Assembly (NCBI RefSeq): GCF_049059935.1
Contig: NZ_JBMGQR010000005.1
Span: 47,882 to 111,881, forward strand
Direction of reading: 5' to 3'
Length of the DNA stretch: 64,000 nt
Origin: JAURVT01 sp049059935
Lineage (GTDB): Bacteria > Actinomycetota > Actinomycetes > Propionibacteriales > Nocardioidaceae
Position 1 is the first letter of the stretch; each line of letters starts with the position of its first letter. Position numbers and translations under genes: made by a program. The notes under the pieces are model-generated. The model saw nothing but the letters and a program-made list of their open reading frames with translations. It was not told where the DNA came from and ran no database searches. Below, in pieces: positions 15,855-22,942 of this stretch.

Positions 15855-17101
15855 CGGGCTGCTCCTTCGATCGTGGTGAGGTCGGGCAGGTCGTGCCCCA
15901 TCCGGGCCGCCTTGGTCTGCAGGTAGCGCAGGTTGTCGGGCGTCGGTCGGATCGCGAGCGGCAGGCGCTCGACGACGTGGACGCCGTACGTCTCCAGCGC
16001 GCGCTCCTTGTCGGGGTTGTTGGTGAGCAGCCGCACCGAGGAGACGCCGAGGTCGCGCAGCACCTGGGCGCCGGCGGCGTAGTCGCGCGCGTCGATCGCG
16101 AAGCCGAGGTCGAGGTTCGCGTCGACGGTGTCGCGCCCACCGTCCTGGAGCGCGTAGGCCTGCAGCTTGCCCACCAGGCCGATGCCGCGACCCTCGTGCC
16201 CGCGCAGGTAGACCACGACGCCGGAGCCGTGCTCGGTGATCGCCGACATCGACGCCTGCAGCTGCGGGCCGCAGTCGCAGCGCTGCGAGCCCAGGACGTC
16301 GCCGGTCAGGCACTCGGAGTGCACCCGGACGAGGACGTCGGTGCCCTCGCCGAGGTCGCCGTGGACGAGCGCCACGTGCTCGGCGCTGCTGACGGTGTCG
16401 CGGTACCCGTAGGAGGTGAACGTCCCGAACTCGGTGGGCAGCTGCGCCTCGGCGAGCCGCTCGACCTGCGACTCGTGCCGGCGGCGGTAGGTGGCGAGGT
16501 CCTCGATCGAGACGAGCGCGAGGTCGTGGTCGTCGGCGAACGCCCGTAGCTGCGGGCCGCGCATCAGCTCGCCACGGTCGTCGACGAGCTCGCCGATGAC
16601 GCCGGCGGGCGTGAGGCCGGCCAGGCGGGTGAGGTCGACCGCGGCCTCGGTGTGGCCGCCGCGGGCCAGCACGCCGCCGTCGTTGGCGCGCAGCGGCAGG
16701 ACGTGGCCGGGCTGCACCAGCTCGAACGGCTCGGTGGCCGAGTCGGCGAGGACGCGCACCGTCCGGGCCCGGTCGGTGGCCGAGATCCCGGTGGTGATGC
16801 CGTCGCGGGCGTCCACCGAGATCGTGTAGGCGGTACGCATCTTCTCGCGGTTGTGCGGCGTCATCAGCGAGATGCCGAGCCGGTCGAGCAGCGCCCCGGT
16901 GACGGGCGCGCAGACGTACCCGCTGCTGTAGCGCACCAGGAGCCCCATCAGCTCGGGCGTGGCCTTGGACGCGGCGAAGATCAGGTCGCCCTCGTTCTCG
17001 CGGTCCTCGTCGTCGACGACGACGACGGCCTTGCCGGCGGCGATGTCGGCGAGGGCGCGCTCGATGGTGTCGAGCCGCATCCGTTGGTCGGGACCGCTCA
17101 T
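15851..17101 (-). CDS. ribBA: Bifunctional DHBP synthase / GTP cyclohydrolase II RibBA
   Basis: Feeds both branches of riboflavin synthesis. The 416-residue protein has an N-terminal RibB domain (about 1-205: DDEDRENEGDLIF, the acidic loop, and the conserved RGGHTEAAVDL) and a C-terminal RibA domain (about 215-416: zinc cysteines in ECLTGDVLGSQRCDCG and catalytic LRGHEGRGIGL). The ATG at 17101 overlaps the ribM stop as ATGA, and its own stop overlaps the ribH start. Confidence 0.97.
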   Translation of the reverse strand: MSGPDQRMRLDTIERALADIAAGKAVVVVDDEDRENEGDLIFAASKATPELMGLLVRYSSGYVCAPVTGALLDRLGISLMTPHNREKMRTAYTISVDARDGITTGISATDRARTVRVLADSATEPFELVQPGHVLPLRANDGGVLARGGHTEAAVDLTRLAGLTPAGVIGELVDDRGELMRGPQLRAFADDHDLALVSIEDLATYRRRHESQVERLAEAQLPTEFGTFTSYGYRDTVSSAEHVALVHGDLGEGTDVLVRVHSECLTGDVLGSQRCDCGPQLQASMSAITEHGSGVVVYLRGHEGRGIGLVGKLQAYALQDGGRDTVDANLDLGFAIDARDYAAGAQVLRDLGVSSVRLLTNNPDKERALETYGVHVVERLPLAIRPTPDNLRYLQTKAARMGHDLPDLTTIEGAAR

Positions 17102-17790
17102 CGCAGGGCCTCCTGGGGTCGGGGTCGGGCGGACGGTCCGCCGGTGGTGCGGGACACGCGCAGCCAGGTGACGAACCCGACCGCGCAGAACAGGCCGTAG
17201 CCGCCGTACATCACGGCCGACGGGTAATACCCGGCCTGGACGAGCAGCGGCACCCCGACGGCGTCGACCGCGATCCAGACCAGCCAGAACTCGCTCCAGC
17301 CGCGGGCCATGGCGTAGGTGGCGAGCATGCTGCCGGTGAGGATCCAGGCGTCGCTGAGCGGGCCGTAGGAGTCCAGGGCGCGCAGGGTCGGCGTCAGCAC
17401 GACCATGCCGAGGACGGCCAGGCCGAGCATGAGCAGCCGGTCGCGTCCGCTCGCCCACCCGGGGCGGATCGCGCCACCGTCGGAGGCCTCGCCGTCACGG
17501 CTCGACCGGCGCCAGCGCACCCAGCCGTACACGCTGAGCGCGACGAAGAAGACCTGCCGCCCGGCCTGGCCCCAGAGGTCCTCGGCCTGCGGCTTGTCGA
17601 GGATGCCGCCGAGGAAGACCGTCAGCAGCAGCAGGTTGCCGACCACGCCCACGGGCCAGGCGAGCACCGACCGGCGCAGGCCGAACCACGCGCTGCCGAG
17701 GCCGAAGGCGTTGCCCACGACCTCGCGCACCAGGATCGGGGCCCCGGCGACGACGAACGTCCCCTCCAGGAGCCAGTCGAGCGGGTTCAC
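17098..17790 (-). CDS. ribM: PnuC-family transporter, probable riboflavin facilitator RibM
   Basis: A 230-residue multi-pass membrane protein of the PnuC family (WFGLRRSVLAWPVGVVGN; WILTGSMLATYAMARGW; EFWLVWIAVDAVGVPLL). PnuC proteins carry vitamins; in Streptomyces and Corynebacterium the PnuC member inside the FMN-riboswitch operon is RibM, which moves riboflavin. The gene order ribE-ribM-ribBA-ribH is the same here, so riboflavin rather than nicotinamide riboside is the likely substrate. GTG start at 17790 overlaps the ribE stop (GTGA). Confidence 0.85.
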   Translation of the reverse strand: MNPLDWLLEGTFVVAGAPILVREVVGNAFGLGSAWFGLRRSVLAWPVGVVGNLLLLTVFLGGILDKPQAEDLWGQAGRQVFFVALSVYGWVRWRRSSRDGEASDGGAIRPGWASGRDRLLMLGLAVLGMVVLTPTLRALDSYGPLSDAWILTGSMLATYAMARGWSEFWLVWIAVDAVGVPLLVQAGYYPSAVMYGGYGLFCAVGFVTWLRVSRTTGGPSARPRPQEALR

Positions 17791-18380
17791 CGCATCAGCC
17801 TCTCGACGTACTTGGCCAGGACGTCGACCTCGAGGTTGACGACGTCGCCGGGCCGGCGGGCGCCGAGCGTCGTGGCCTCGAGCGTGGTGGGGATGAGCGA
17901 GACGCTGAAGCTGGGCTCGTCGCCGTCGACCACCTCGACCACGGTGAGCGAGGTGCCGTCGACGGTGATCGAGCCCTTCTCGGCGACGTAGCGGGCGAGC
18001 TCGGCCGGGAGCGCGATGCGGACGACCTCCCAGTGCTCGCTCGGCGTGCGCGACACGATGGTGCCGGTGCCGTCGACGTGGCCCTGCACGACGTGGCCGC
18101 CCATCCGCCCGCCGGCCTGCATGGCGCGCTCGAGGTTGACCTTGTCGCCCACGGCGAGCGCACCGATCGAGGTCCGGTCGAGGGACTCGCGCATCACGTC
18201 GACGGCGAAGGTCTCGTCGGTCTGCTCGCTGACGGTCAGGCAGCAGCCGTTGACGGCGATCGAGTCGCCGTGCCGGGCGTCGGAGACCACGAGCGGCCCG
18301 TGGACGGTGAGGCGCACGGCGTCGCCCTGGTCCTCGATGGCGGCGACGGTGCCGAGCTCCTCGACGATGCCGGTGAACAT
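17787..18380 (-). CDS. ribE: Riboflavin synthase alpha chain RibE
   Basis: Dismutates two lumazines to riboflavin. The 197-residue protein shows the two tandem barrels typical of the family: MFTGIVEELG with VNGCCLTV in the first and GHVVQGHVDGTG with VDGTSLTV in the second. The ATG at 18380 overlaps the ribD stop by one base (TGATG). Confidence 0.97.
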   Translation of the reverse strand: MFTGIVEELGTVAAIEDQGDAVRLTVHGPLVVSDARHGDSIAVNGCCLTVSEQTDETFAVDVMRESLDRTSIGALAVGDKVNLERAMQAGGRMGGHVVQGHVDGTGTIVSRTPSEHWEVVRIALPAELARYVAEKGSITVDGTSLTVVEVVDGDEPSFSVSLIPTTLEATTLGARRPGDVVNLEVDVLAKYVERLMR

Positions 18381-19435
18381 CAGTGGTCTGCTCCTCGGGT
18401 GGGACGGTGGGACGCACGCAGGGGGCGAGCGGTGATGCGGACGTCGTCGCCGAGCAGGGCGACGTCGGTGGTCCGGAGGCGGACGGCGTCGGCGATCGTC
18501 GCGAACGCGTCGGTCTCGAGCGCAGCGGTGCCGGCGCCGAGCAGCGCGGGGGCGACGTACGCGACGACCTCGTCGACGAGCCCGGCGGCGACGAACGCGC
18601 CGGCGACGTGCGGGCCTCCCTCGAGCCACACGTGCCGGACCTCGCGCGCGGCCAGCGTCGCGAGCGCCTCGTGGGGGTCGCGGGTGCGCAGCTGCAGCGA
18701 GGGGGCGGCGTCGTCGAGGACGGCGGCACCGGCGGGGACGTCGGACTCCCCCAGGACGACGCGCAGCGGCTGCTCGTCGGCGGGCAGGGGGCGGTCGTCG
18801 GCGTCGCGGACGGTGAGCCGGGGATTGTCGGCCAGGACGGTGCCGGTGCCGACCAGCACCGCGTCGCACTCGGCGCGGAGACGGTGGACGTCGCGGCGGG
18901 CGTCCGAGCCGGTGATCCAGCGGCTGGAGCCGTCGGCGGCGGCGCTGCGCCCGTCGAGGGAGGCGGCCAGCTTCCAGGTGACGAACGGACGTCCGGTGCT
19001 GACGGCGTGCGTCCACGCGCGGTTGAGGTCGGAGGACTCGTCGGCCAGGACGCCGGTCTCGACGTCGACGCCGGCGGCGCGCAGGCGATCGGCTCCCCCG
19101 GCGGCCTGCGGGTTGGGGTCGGTCTGGGCGACCACCACACGGGCCACGCCGGCGGCGACCAGGGCCTCGGCGCACGGGGGCGTGCGTCCGGTGTGGTTGC
19201 ACGGCTCGAGGGTGACGACGGCGGTGGTACCACGGGCCGCGTCGCCGGCAGCGGCGAGCGCGACCGCCTCGGCGTGCGGGGTGCCGGCGCCGCGGTGCTC
19301 GCCCTCGGCGACGAGGGTGCCGTCGGGCGCGAGGAGGACGCAGCCGACGCGTGGGTTGGGGTAGGTGCGGGACCGGTGGGCGCGCGCGAGCTCGAGCGCA
19401 CGACGCATCGCGTCGGTCTCGGCGTCGCTGGCCAC
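18380..19435 (-). CDS. ribD: Bifunctional deaminase/reductase RibD
   Basis: Second and third riboflavin steps. The 351-residue protein has an N-terminal deaminase domain with zinc ligands HAEAVAL and the PCNHTGRTPPC pair, and a C-terminal reductase domain (VTWKLAASLDGRSAAADG, then EGGPHVAGAFVAAGLVDE). GTG 19435 is chosen as the first start after the riboswitch, with GAGAGGG about eight bases upstream. First gene of ribD-E-M-BA-H. Confidence 0.95.
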   Translation of the reverse strand: MASDAETDAMRRALELARAHRSRTYPNPRVGCVLLAPDGTLVAEGEHRGAGTPHAEAVALAAAGDAARGTTAVVTLEPCNHTGRTPPCAEALVAAGVARVVVAQTDPNPQAAGGADRLRAAGVDVETGVLADESSDLNRAWTHAVSTGRPFVTWKLAASLDGRSAAADGSSRWITGSDARRDVHRLRAECDAVLVGTGTVLADNPRLTVRDADDRPLPADEQPLRVVLGESDVPAGAAVLDDAAPSLQLRTRDPHEALATLAAREVRHVWLEGGPHVAGAFVAAGLVDEVVAYVAPALLGAGTAALETDAFATIADAVRLRTTDVALLGDDVRITARPLRASHRPTRGADH

Positions 19436-19442
19436 GTGCGGT

Positions 19443-19474
19443 CCCTCTCGTCGTCCGGCTGCGGACTCCGAGGG
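19443..19474 (-). promoter_or_regulatory. ribD: Hairpin that can mask the ribD ribosome-binding site
   Basis: In the mRNA, CCCTC (19474-19470) can pair with GAGGG of the ribD ribosome site, over an inner perfect stem GTCCG-CAGC-CGGAC (19453-19466). This suits translational control by the riboswitch just upstream; I see no U-tract terminator. Confidence 0.5.
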
Positions 19475-19526
19475 CAGGGGTGGCGTGGGTCGCGTGCACG
19501 CCGGACGTCGCCGGCGGGTCCGCGAC

Positions 19527-19661
19527 CGCGTGCACCTCCCATCCGGACTTTCACCGTCGGTCCCGGAGTTCCACCAGGTCAACCGGGACTCCCCGTGAGG
19601 GGCGACCCGGGTCGCGGACTGTCACCGCCGGCTCGGACTTTCACCGACCCCGGAGCACGCG
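19527..19661 (-). ncRNA. FMN riboswitch (RFN element)
   Basis: The conserved RFN segments appear in order on the minus strand: GGTCGGTGAAAGTCCGAGCC, GGCGGTGACAGTCCGCGACC, TTGACCTGGTGGAACTCCGG, and ACGGTGAAAGTCCGGATGGG. P1 is formed by CGCGTGC (19661-19655) with GCACGCG (19533-19527). It precedes ribD and so senses FMN to turn off riboflavin synthesis and uptake. A second copy of the P1 3' strand sequence lies downstream at 19491-19501 and could form the alternative pairing. Confidence 0.95.
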
Positions 19662-19687
19662 AGCGTGAGCTCGTCTGTTCTCCCTCG

Positions 19688-19693
19688 ATCCTA
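19688..19693 (-). promoter_or_regulatory. ribD: Probable rib operon -10 box (TAGGAT)
   Basis: TAGGAT fits TANNNT; a start near 19681 would put about 20 bases before the FMN aptamer. No clear -35. Confidence 0.5.
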
Positions 19694-19743
19694 GCGCGGG
19701 CGGCGGACGGCGCCCCGCGGGCGTCCACCTGGTGACGAGAGTC

Positions 19744-19797
19744 TCTGGATCGTGGCTGATGTCTGGATCGTGGTCGCTCGAGCGACCACGATCCAGA
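19744..19797. terminator. Perfect 36-bp palindrome downstream of rpe, with a partial direct copy
   Basis: 19762-19797 is a perfect palindrome beginning TCTGGATCGTGGTCGCTC. Its first 12 bases are repeated directly at 19744-19755. It stands 23 bases after the rpe stop and before the rib promoter; probable terminator without U-tract, or a DNA cruciform site. 19698-19743 shows nothing else. Confidence 0.55.
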
Positions 19798-19819
19798 GAT
19801 CCGCGTCGGCCGCGGCGGC

Positions 19820-20488
19820 TCAGGCGTGCGAGGAGACCGCGGACGCGGCCGCCCGCAGGCCGACGACGGCGGCGTCGGGGTCGTCGGCGCCGAAGACGGC
19901 CGAGCCGGCGACGAACACGTCGGCACCCGCCTCGGCGGCGCGCTCGATGGTCTGGGGCGAGATGCCGCCGTCGACCTGGAGCCACAGGTCGCCGCCGACG
20001 GCGTCGAGCAGGGCCCGCGTGCGCCGGATCTTGGGCAGGGTCAGGTCGAGGAAGGACTGGCCGCCGAAGCCGGGCTCGACGGTCATCACGAGCACCATGT
20101 CGAGCTCGGGCAGCAGGTCGGCGTAGGGCTCGATCGGCGTGGCGGGGCGCAGCGCCATGCTCGCGCGGGCGCCGGCGCTGCGGATCTCGCGGGCCAGCCG
20201 GACCGGTGCACGAGCCGCCTCGACGTGGAACGTGACGCTGCCGGCACCGGCCTCGGCGTACGCGGGCGCGTGCGCGTCGGGGTCCTCGATCATCAGGTGC
20301 GCGTCGATCGGCTGCACGGCCACCTTGGCCAGGGCCTCGAGCACCGGGAGGCCGAGCGTCAGGTTGGGCACGAAGTGGTTGTCCATCACGTCGACGTGCA
20401 GCCAGTCGGCGGACGAGATCCGCCTGGCCTCGGACTGGAGGTTGGCGAAGTCGGCCGACAGGATGCTCGGGGAGATCTGGATGCCCAT
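19820..20488 (-). CDS. rpe: Ribulose-5-phosphate 3-epimerase
   Basis: Interconverts ribulose-5-P and xylulose-5-P in the pentose phosphate pathway; it also bears on the ribulose-5-P supply for riboflavin made next door. The 222-residue TIM barrel shows ISPSILSADFANL, HVDVMDNHFVPNLTLG, HLMIEDPD, MTVEPGFGGQSF and VDGGISPQT, holding the metal and phosphate ligands. ATG 20488 has no Shine-Dalgarno but has TAGGGT seven bases upstream. Confidence 0.97.
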   Translation of the reverse strand: MGIQISPSILSADFANLQSEARRISSADWLHVDVMDNHFVPNLTLGLPVLEALAKVAVQPIDAHLMIEDPDAHAPAYAEAGAGSVTFHVEAARAPVRLAREIRSAGARASMALRPATPIEPYADLLPELDMVLVMTVEPGFGGQSFLDLTLPKIRRTRALLDAVGGDLWLQVDGGISPQTIERAAEAGADVFVAGSAVFGADDPDAAVVGLRAAASAVSSHA

Positions 20489-20495
20489 GGGCGCG

Positions 20496-20501
20496 ACCCT
20501 A
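20496..20501 (-). promoter_or_regulatory. rpe: Leaderless-type promoter of rpe (TAGGGT), overlapping the rsmB stop
   Basis: TAGGGT begins with the rsmB TAG stop codon and lies seven bases before the rpe ATG. Confidence 0.4.
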
Positions 20502-21842
20502 TCGACGGCGCAGCAGGGCCAGGAACATGGCGTCGGTGCCGTGCACGTGCGGCCACAGCTGGACGTACGGGCCGGTGAGATCGCCCACCTGCGGCACCGC
20601 CGCGGTCGCGTCGAGCACCTCGACGTCGTCGCGGCCGGCGACGAAGGCCTCGACCACCCCGACCGTCTCGTCGCGGTGCGGCGAGCAGGTGGCGTAGGCG
20701 ACGACGCCGCCGGGACGGACCTGGCGCCACGCGCTGTCGAGCAGCGCGGTCTGCAGGGCCACCAGCGCGGGGACGTCGTCGGGCGTGCGGCGCCAGCGGG
20801 CCTCGGGACGGCGACGCAGCGCGCCCAGACCGGTGCAGGGGGCGTCGACCAGGACCCGGTCGAACGGACCGCCGGAGACGTCCTCGCGTCCGTCACCCAC
20901 CTCGACGACCGCCGTCGGCACGAGCTCGAGCGACTGCCGCACCAGCGCGGCACGGTGCTCCAGCACCTCGTTGGCCACCAGGTGCGCGCCGCGCTCGCCC
21001 GCCACCGCGGCGAGCAGTGCGGCCTTGCCGCCGGGTCCGGCGCACAGGTCGAGCCAGGCGGCGTCGTCACCGTCGAGCGGGGCCGCGGCGAGCGCGAGGG
21101 CGACGAGCTGCGAGCCCTCGTCCTGGACGCCCGCGCGGTGCTCGCGGACGGCGGCCGAGCGGCCGGGGTCCCCGCCGCCCAGGTGCACGGCGTAGGGCGA
21201 CCAGCGGCCGGGGGTGCTGTCGTCGTCGCCCAGCTCCTCGACCGTGGACAGGCCGGGGCGGGCGACGAGCGTGACGCCCGGGGCGTCGTTGTCGGCGGCG
21301 AGCAGCAGCGCCGTCGCGTCGAGGGCCTGGCTGGTGTCGCCGAGCGCGTCGCGGAGCGCCTCGACCACCCAGCGCGGGTGCGAGTGCACGACCGACAGGT
21401 GGCCGACGACGTCCGTCGTCCGCGACGGTGCCACGCGACGCGTCCACTCCTCGAGGTCGGCCTGCGAAACCTTGCGCAGCACGGCGTTGACGAACGAGGC
21501 CGGACGGTGGCCGACGACGCGCCGCACGAGGTCCACGCTCGTCGACACCGCGGCGTGGCTGGGCACCCGCATCGAGAGCAGCTGGTGCACGCCGAGCCGC
21601 AGGACGTCGCGGACGGGCGGGTCGAGCCTGGCCACACCCTGCTTGGCGGTGCGGTCGAGGATCGCGTCGTACGTGCCGAGACGACGGACGGTGCCGTGCG
21701 CGAGCTCGGTGGCGAAGGCCGCGTCGCGCGGGTCGAGGCGGTGCTCGCGGAGCAGGCGGGGCAGCAGCAGGTTGACGTAGGCGTCCTGGTCGTCGATGGC
21801 CCGCAGGACCTCGAACGCGACGCCGCGGGCGGCGTCAACCAA
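20499..21842 (-). CDS. rsmB: 16S rRNA m5C967 methyltransferase RsmB
   Basis: SAM-dependent methylation of a cytosine in 16S rRNA. The 447-residue protein has an N-terminal NusB-like RNA-binding domain (residues 1-140), then a Rossmann methylase: LDLCAGPGGKAALLAA, the DAPCTGLGALRRRPEARW motif with the releasing Cys, and YATCSPHRDET with the catalytic Cys. It starts at TTG 21842, overlapping the fmt stop by eight bases. Confidence 0.95.
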   Translation of the reverse strand: MVDAARGVAFEVLRAIDDQDAYVNLLLPRLLREHRLDPRDAAFATELAHGTVRRLGTYDAILDRTAKQGVARLDPPVRDVLRLGVHQLLSMRVPSHAAVSTSVDLVRRVVGHRPASFVNAVLRKVSQADLEEWTRRVAPSRTTDVVGHLSVVHSHPRWVVEALRDALGDTSQALDATALLLAADNDAPGVTLVARPGLSTVEELGDDDSTPGRWSPYAVHLGGGDPGRSAAVREHRAGVQDEGSQLVALALAAAPLDGDDAAWLDLCAGPGGKAALLAAVAGERGAHLVANEVLEHRAALVRQSLELVPTAVVEVGDGREDVSGGPFDRVLVDAPCTGLGALRRRPEARWRRTPDDVPALVALQTALLDSAWRQVRPGGVVAYATCSPHRDETVGVVEAFVAGRDDVEVLDATAAVPQVGDLTGPYVQLWPHVHGTDAMFLALLRRR

Positions 21843-22761
21843 GGTGCTCGCCCCCGGTGAGCCTCAGGCCGCGGGCCCAGTCGGCGGCGGGCATGTGCTT
21901 CTTGCCCGGCGGGCGCACGTCACCGAGGCGGACGCTGCCGTCGGCGCAACCCACGTGGACGGTCTTGCGCGCGGCGGCGACCTCACCGGGTGCGAGCGGG
22001 GGGCCGTCGGGGTCGGGGACGACGGGGCCGAGGCCGATCCGGTCGCCGCCGAACGTCGTCCACGCGCCGGGCGCGGCCGTGCAGCCGCGCACACGCCGGT
22101 CGACGGCGACCACGGGGTGCGTCCAGTCGACGCGGGCGTCGTCGGCGGTGAGCTTGGGCGCGAGGCTCACGCCGTCGACGGGCTGCTCACGCGCGTCCAG
22201 GTCGCCCGCCTCGAGGTGGTCGAGGGCGTCGAGCAGCAGGCCCGAGCCGTGGTCGGCCAGGCGCTCGAGCAGGTCGCCGGACGTGTCGCGCTCGCGCACG
22301 CGCTCGGTGACGACGCCGAGCACCGGGCCGGCGTCCATCTCCTGCACGAGCCGGAAGACGGTGGCTCCGGTGACCTCGTCGCCGGCCATCACGGCCCGCT
22401 GGACCGGGGCGGCGCCGCGCCAGGCGGGCAGCACCGAGAAGTGCAGGTTCACCCAGCCGTGCGTAGGCACGTCGAGGACGTGCTGCGGCACCAGGGCGCC
22501 GTAGGCGACGACGGGGCAGCAGTCGGGGCGCAGGTCGGTGAGCTGTCGGACGAACTCGGGGTCGCGCGGGTGGGCGGGCTTGAGCACGTCGATGCCGAGC
22601 TCGTGGGCGGCGAGCGCCACGGGCGACTCCTCCACGCGACGTCCCCGCCCGGTGCGGGCGTCGGGGCGCGTGACGACCGCGACCACCTCGTGCGCGCTCG
22701 CGGCCAGCCGCCGCAGGGCCGGCAGCGCGACGTCGGGCGTCCCCGCGAAGACCAGTCTCAT
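21835..22761 (-). CDS. fmt: Methionyl-tRNA formyltransferase
   Basis: Formylates initiator Met-tRNA using 10-formyl-tetrahydrofolate. The protein is 308 residues: MRLVFAGTPDVALPALRRL at the N-terminus, NLHFSVLPAWRGAAPVQRAV (substrate loop and catalytic residues) near residue 110, and a C-terminal OB-like tRNA-binding domain. TAGGGT lies seven bases before ATG 22761, so the message is probably leaderless; the GGGAGGA between is too close to act as a normal ribosome site. Confidence 0.96.
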   Translation of the reverse strand: MRLVFAGTPDVALPALRRLAASAHEVVAVVTRPDARTGRGRRVEESPVALAAHELGIDVLKPAHPRDPEFVRQLTDLRPDCCPVVAYGALVPQHVLDVPTHGWVNLHFSVLPAWRGAAPVQRAVMAGDEVTGATVFRLVQEMDAGPVLGVVTERVRERDTSGDLLERLADHGSGLLLDALDHLEAGDLDAREQPVDGVSLAPKLTADDARVDWTHPVVAVDRRVRGCTAAPGAWTTFGGDRIGLGPVVPDPDGPPLAPGEVAAARKTVHVGCADGSVRLGDVRPPGKKHMPAADWARGLRLTGGEHLG

Positions 22762-22768
22762 TCCTCCC

Positions 22769-22774
22769 ACCCTA
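22769..22774 (-). promoter_or_regulatory. fmt: Leaderless-type promoter of fmt-rsmB (TAGGGT)
   Basis: TAGGGT on the minus strand, seven bases before the fmt ATG, in a gap where no other gene constrains the sequence. Confidence 0.5.
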
Positions 22775-22780
22775 GAGCTC

Positions 22781-22931
22781 CCGCGATCCGGCGGTTCTGC
22801 TGGTGCCGTCCGGCGGTTGCACTGGCGTCGTCCGTCAGTTCGGCGGGAGCAGGCCACCGTCAGACCGGCGGATCTGCCGGACCGCTCCGGCCGAAGCGAC
22901 GGACGGCACCAGCAGAACCGCCGGATCGCGG
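22781..22931. repeat. Long inverted repeat with 31-bp perfect arms, after priA
   Basis: Arms 22781-22811 and 22901-22931 are perfect inverted copies (arm 1 starts CCGCGATCCGGCGGTTCTGC). The 89 bases between hold two or three degenerate direct copies of the same unit (GTCCGGCGGTTGCACTGG at about 22808, GACCGGCGGATCTGCCGG at about 22864). It fills the gap between the priA stop (22943) and fmt, so it may end priA transcription. No coding potential is seen. Confidence 0.6.
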
Positions 22932-22942
22932 CGTGGGGGGGG

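Noticed and set aside
19762..19797. Palindrome as an attachment site or IS end
   Set aside because: No transposase or integrase nearby, and similar palindromes of different sequence lie at other operon ends.
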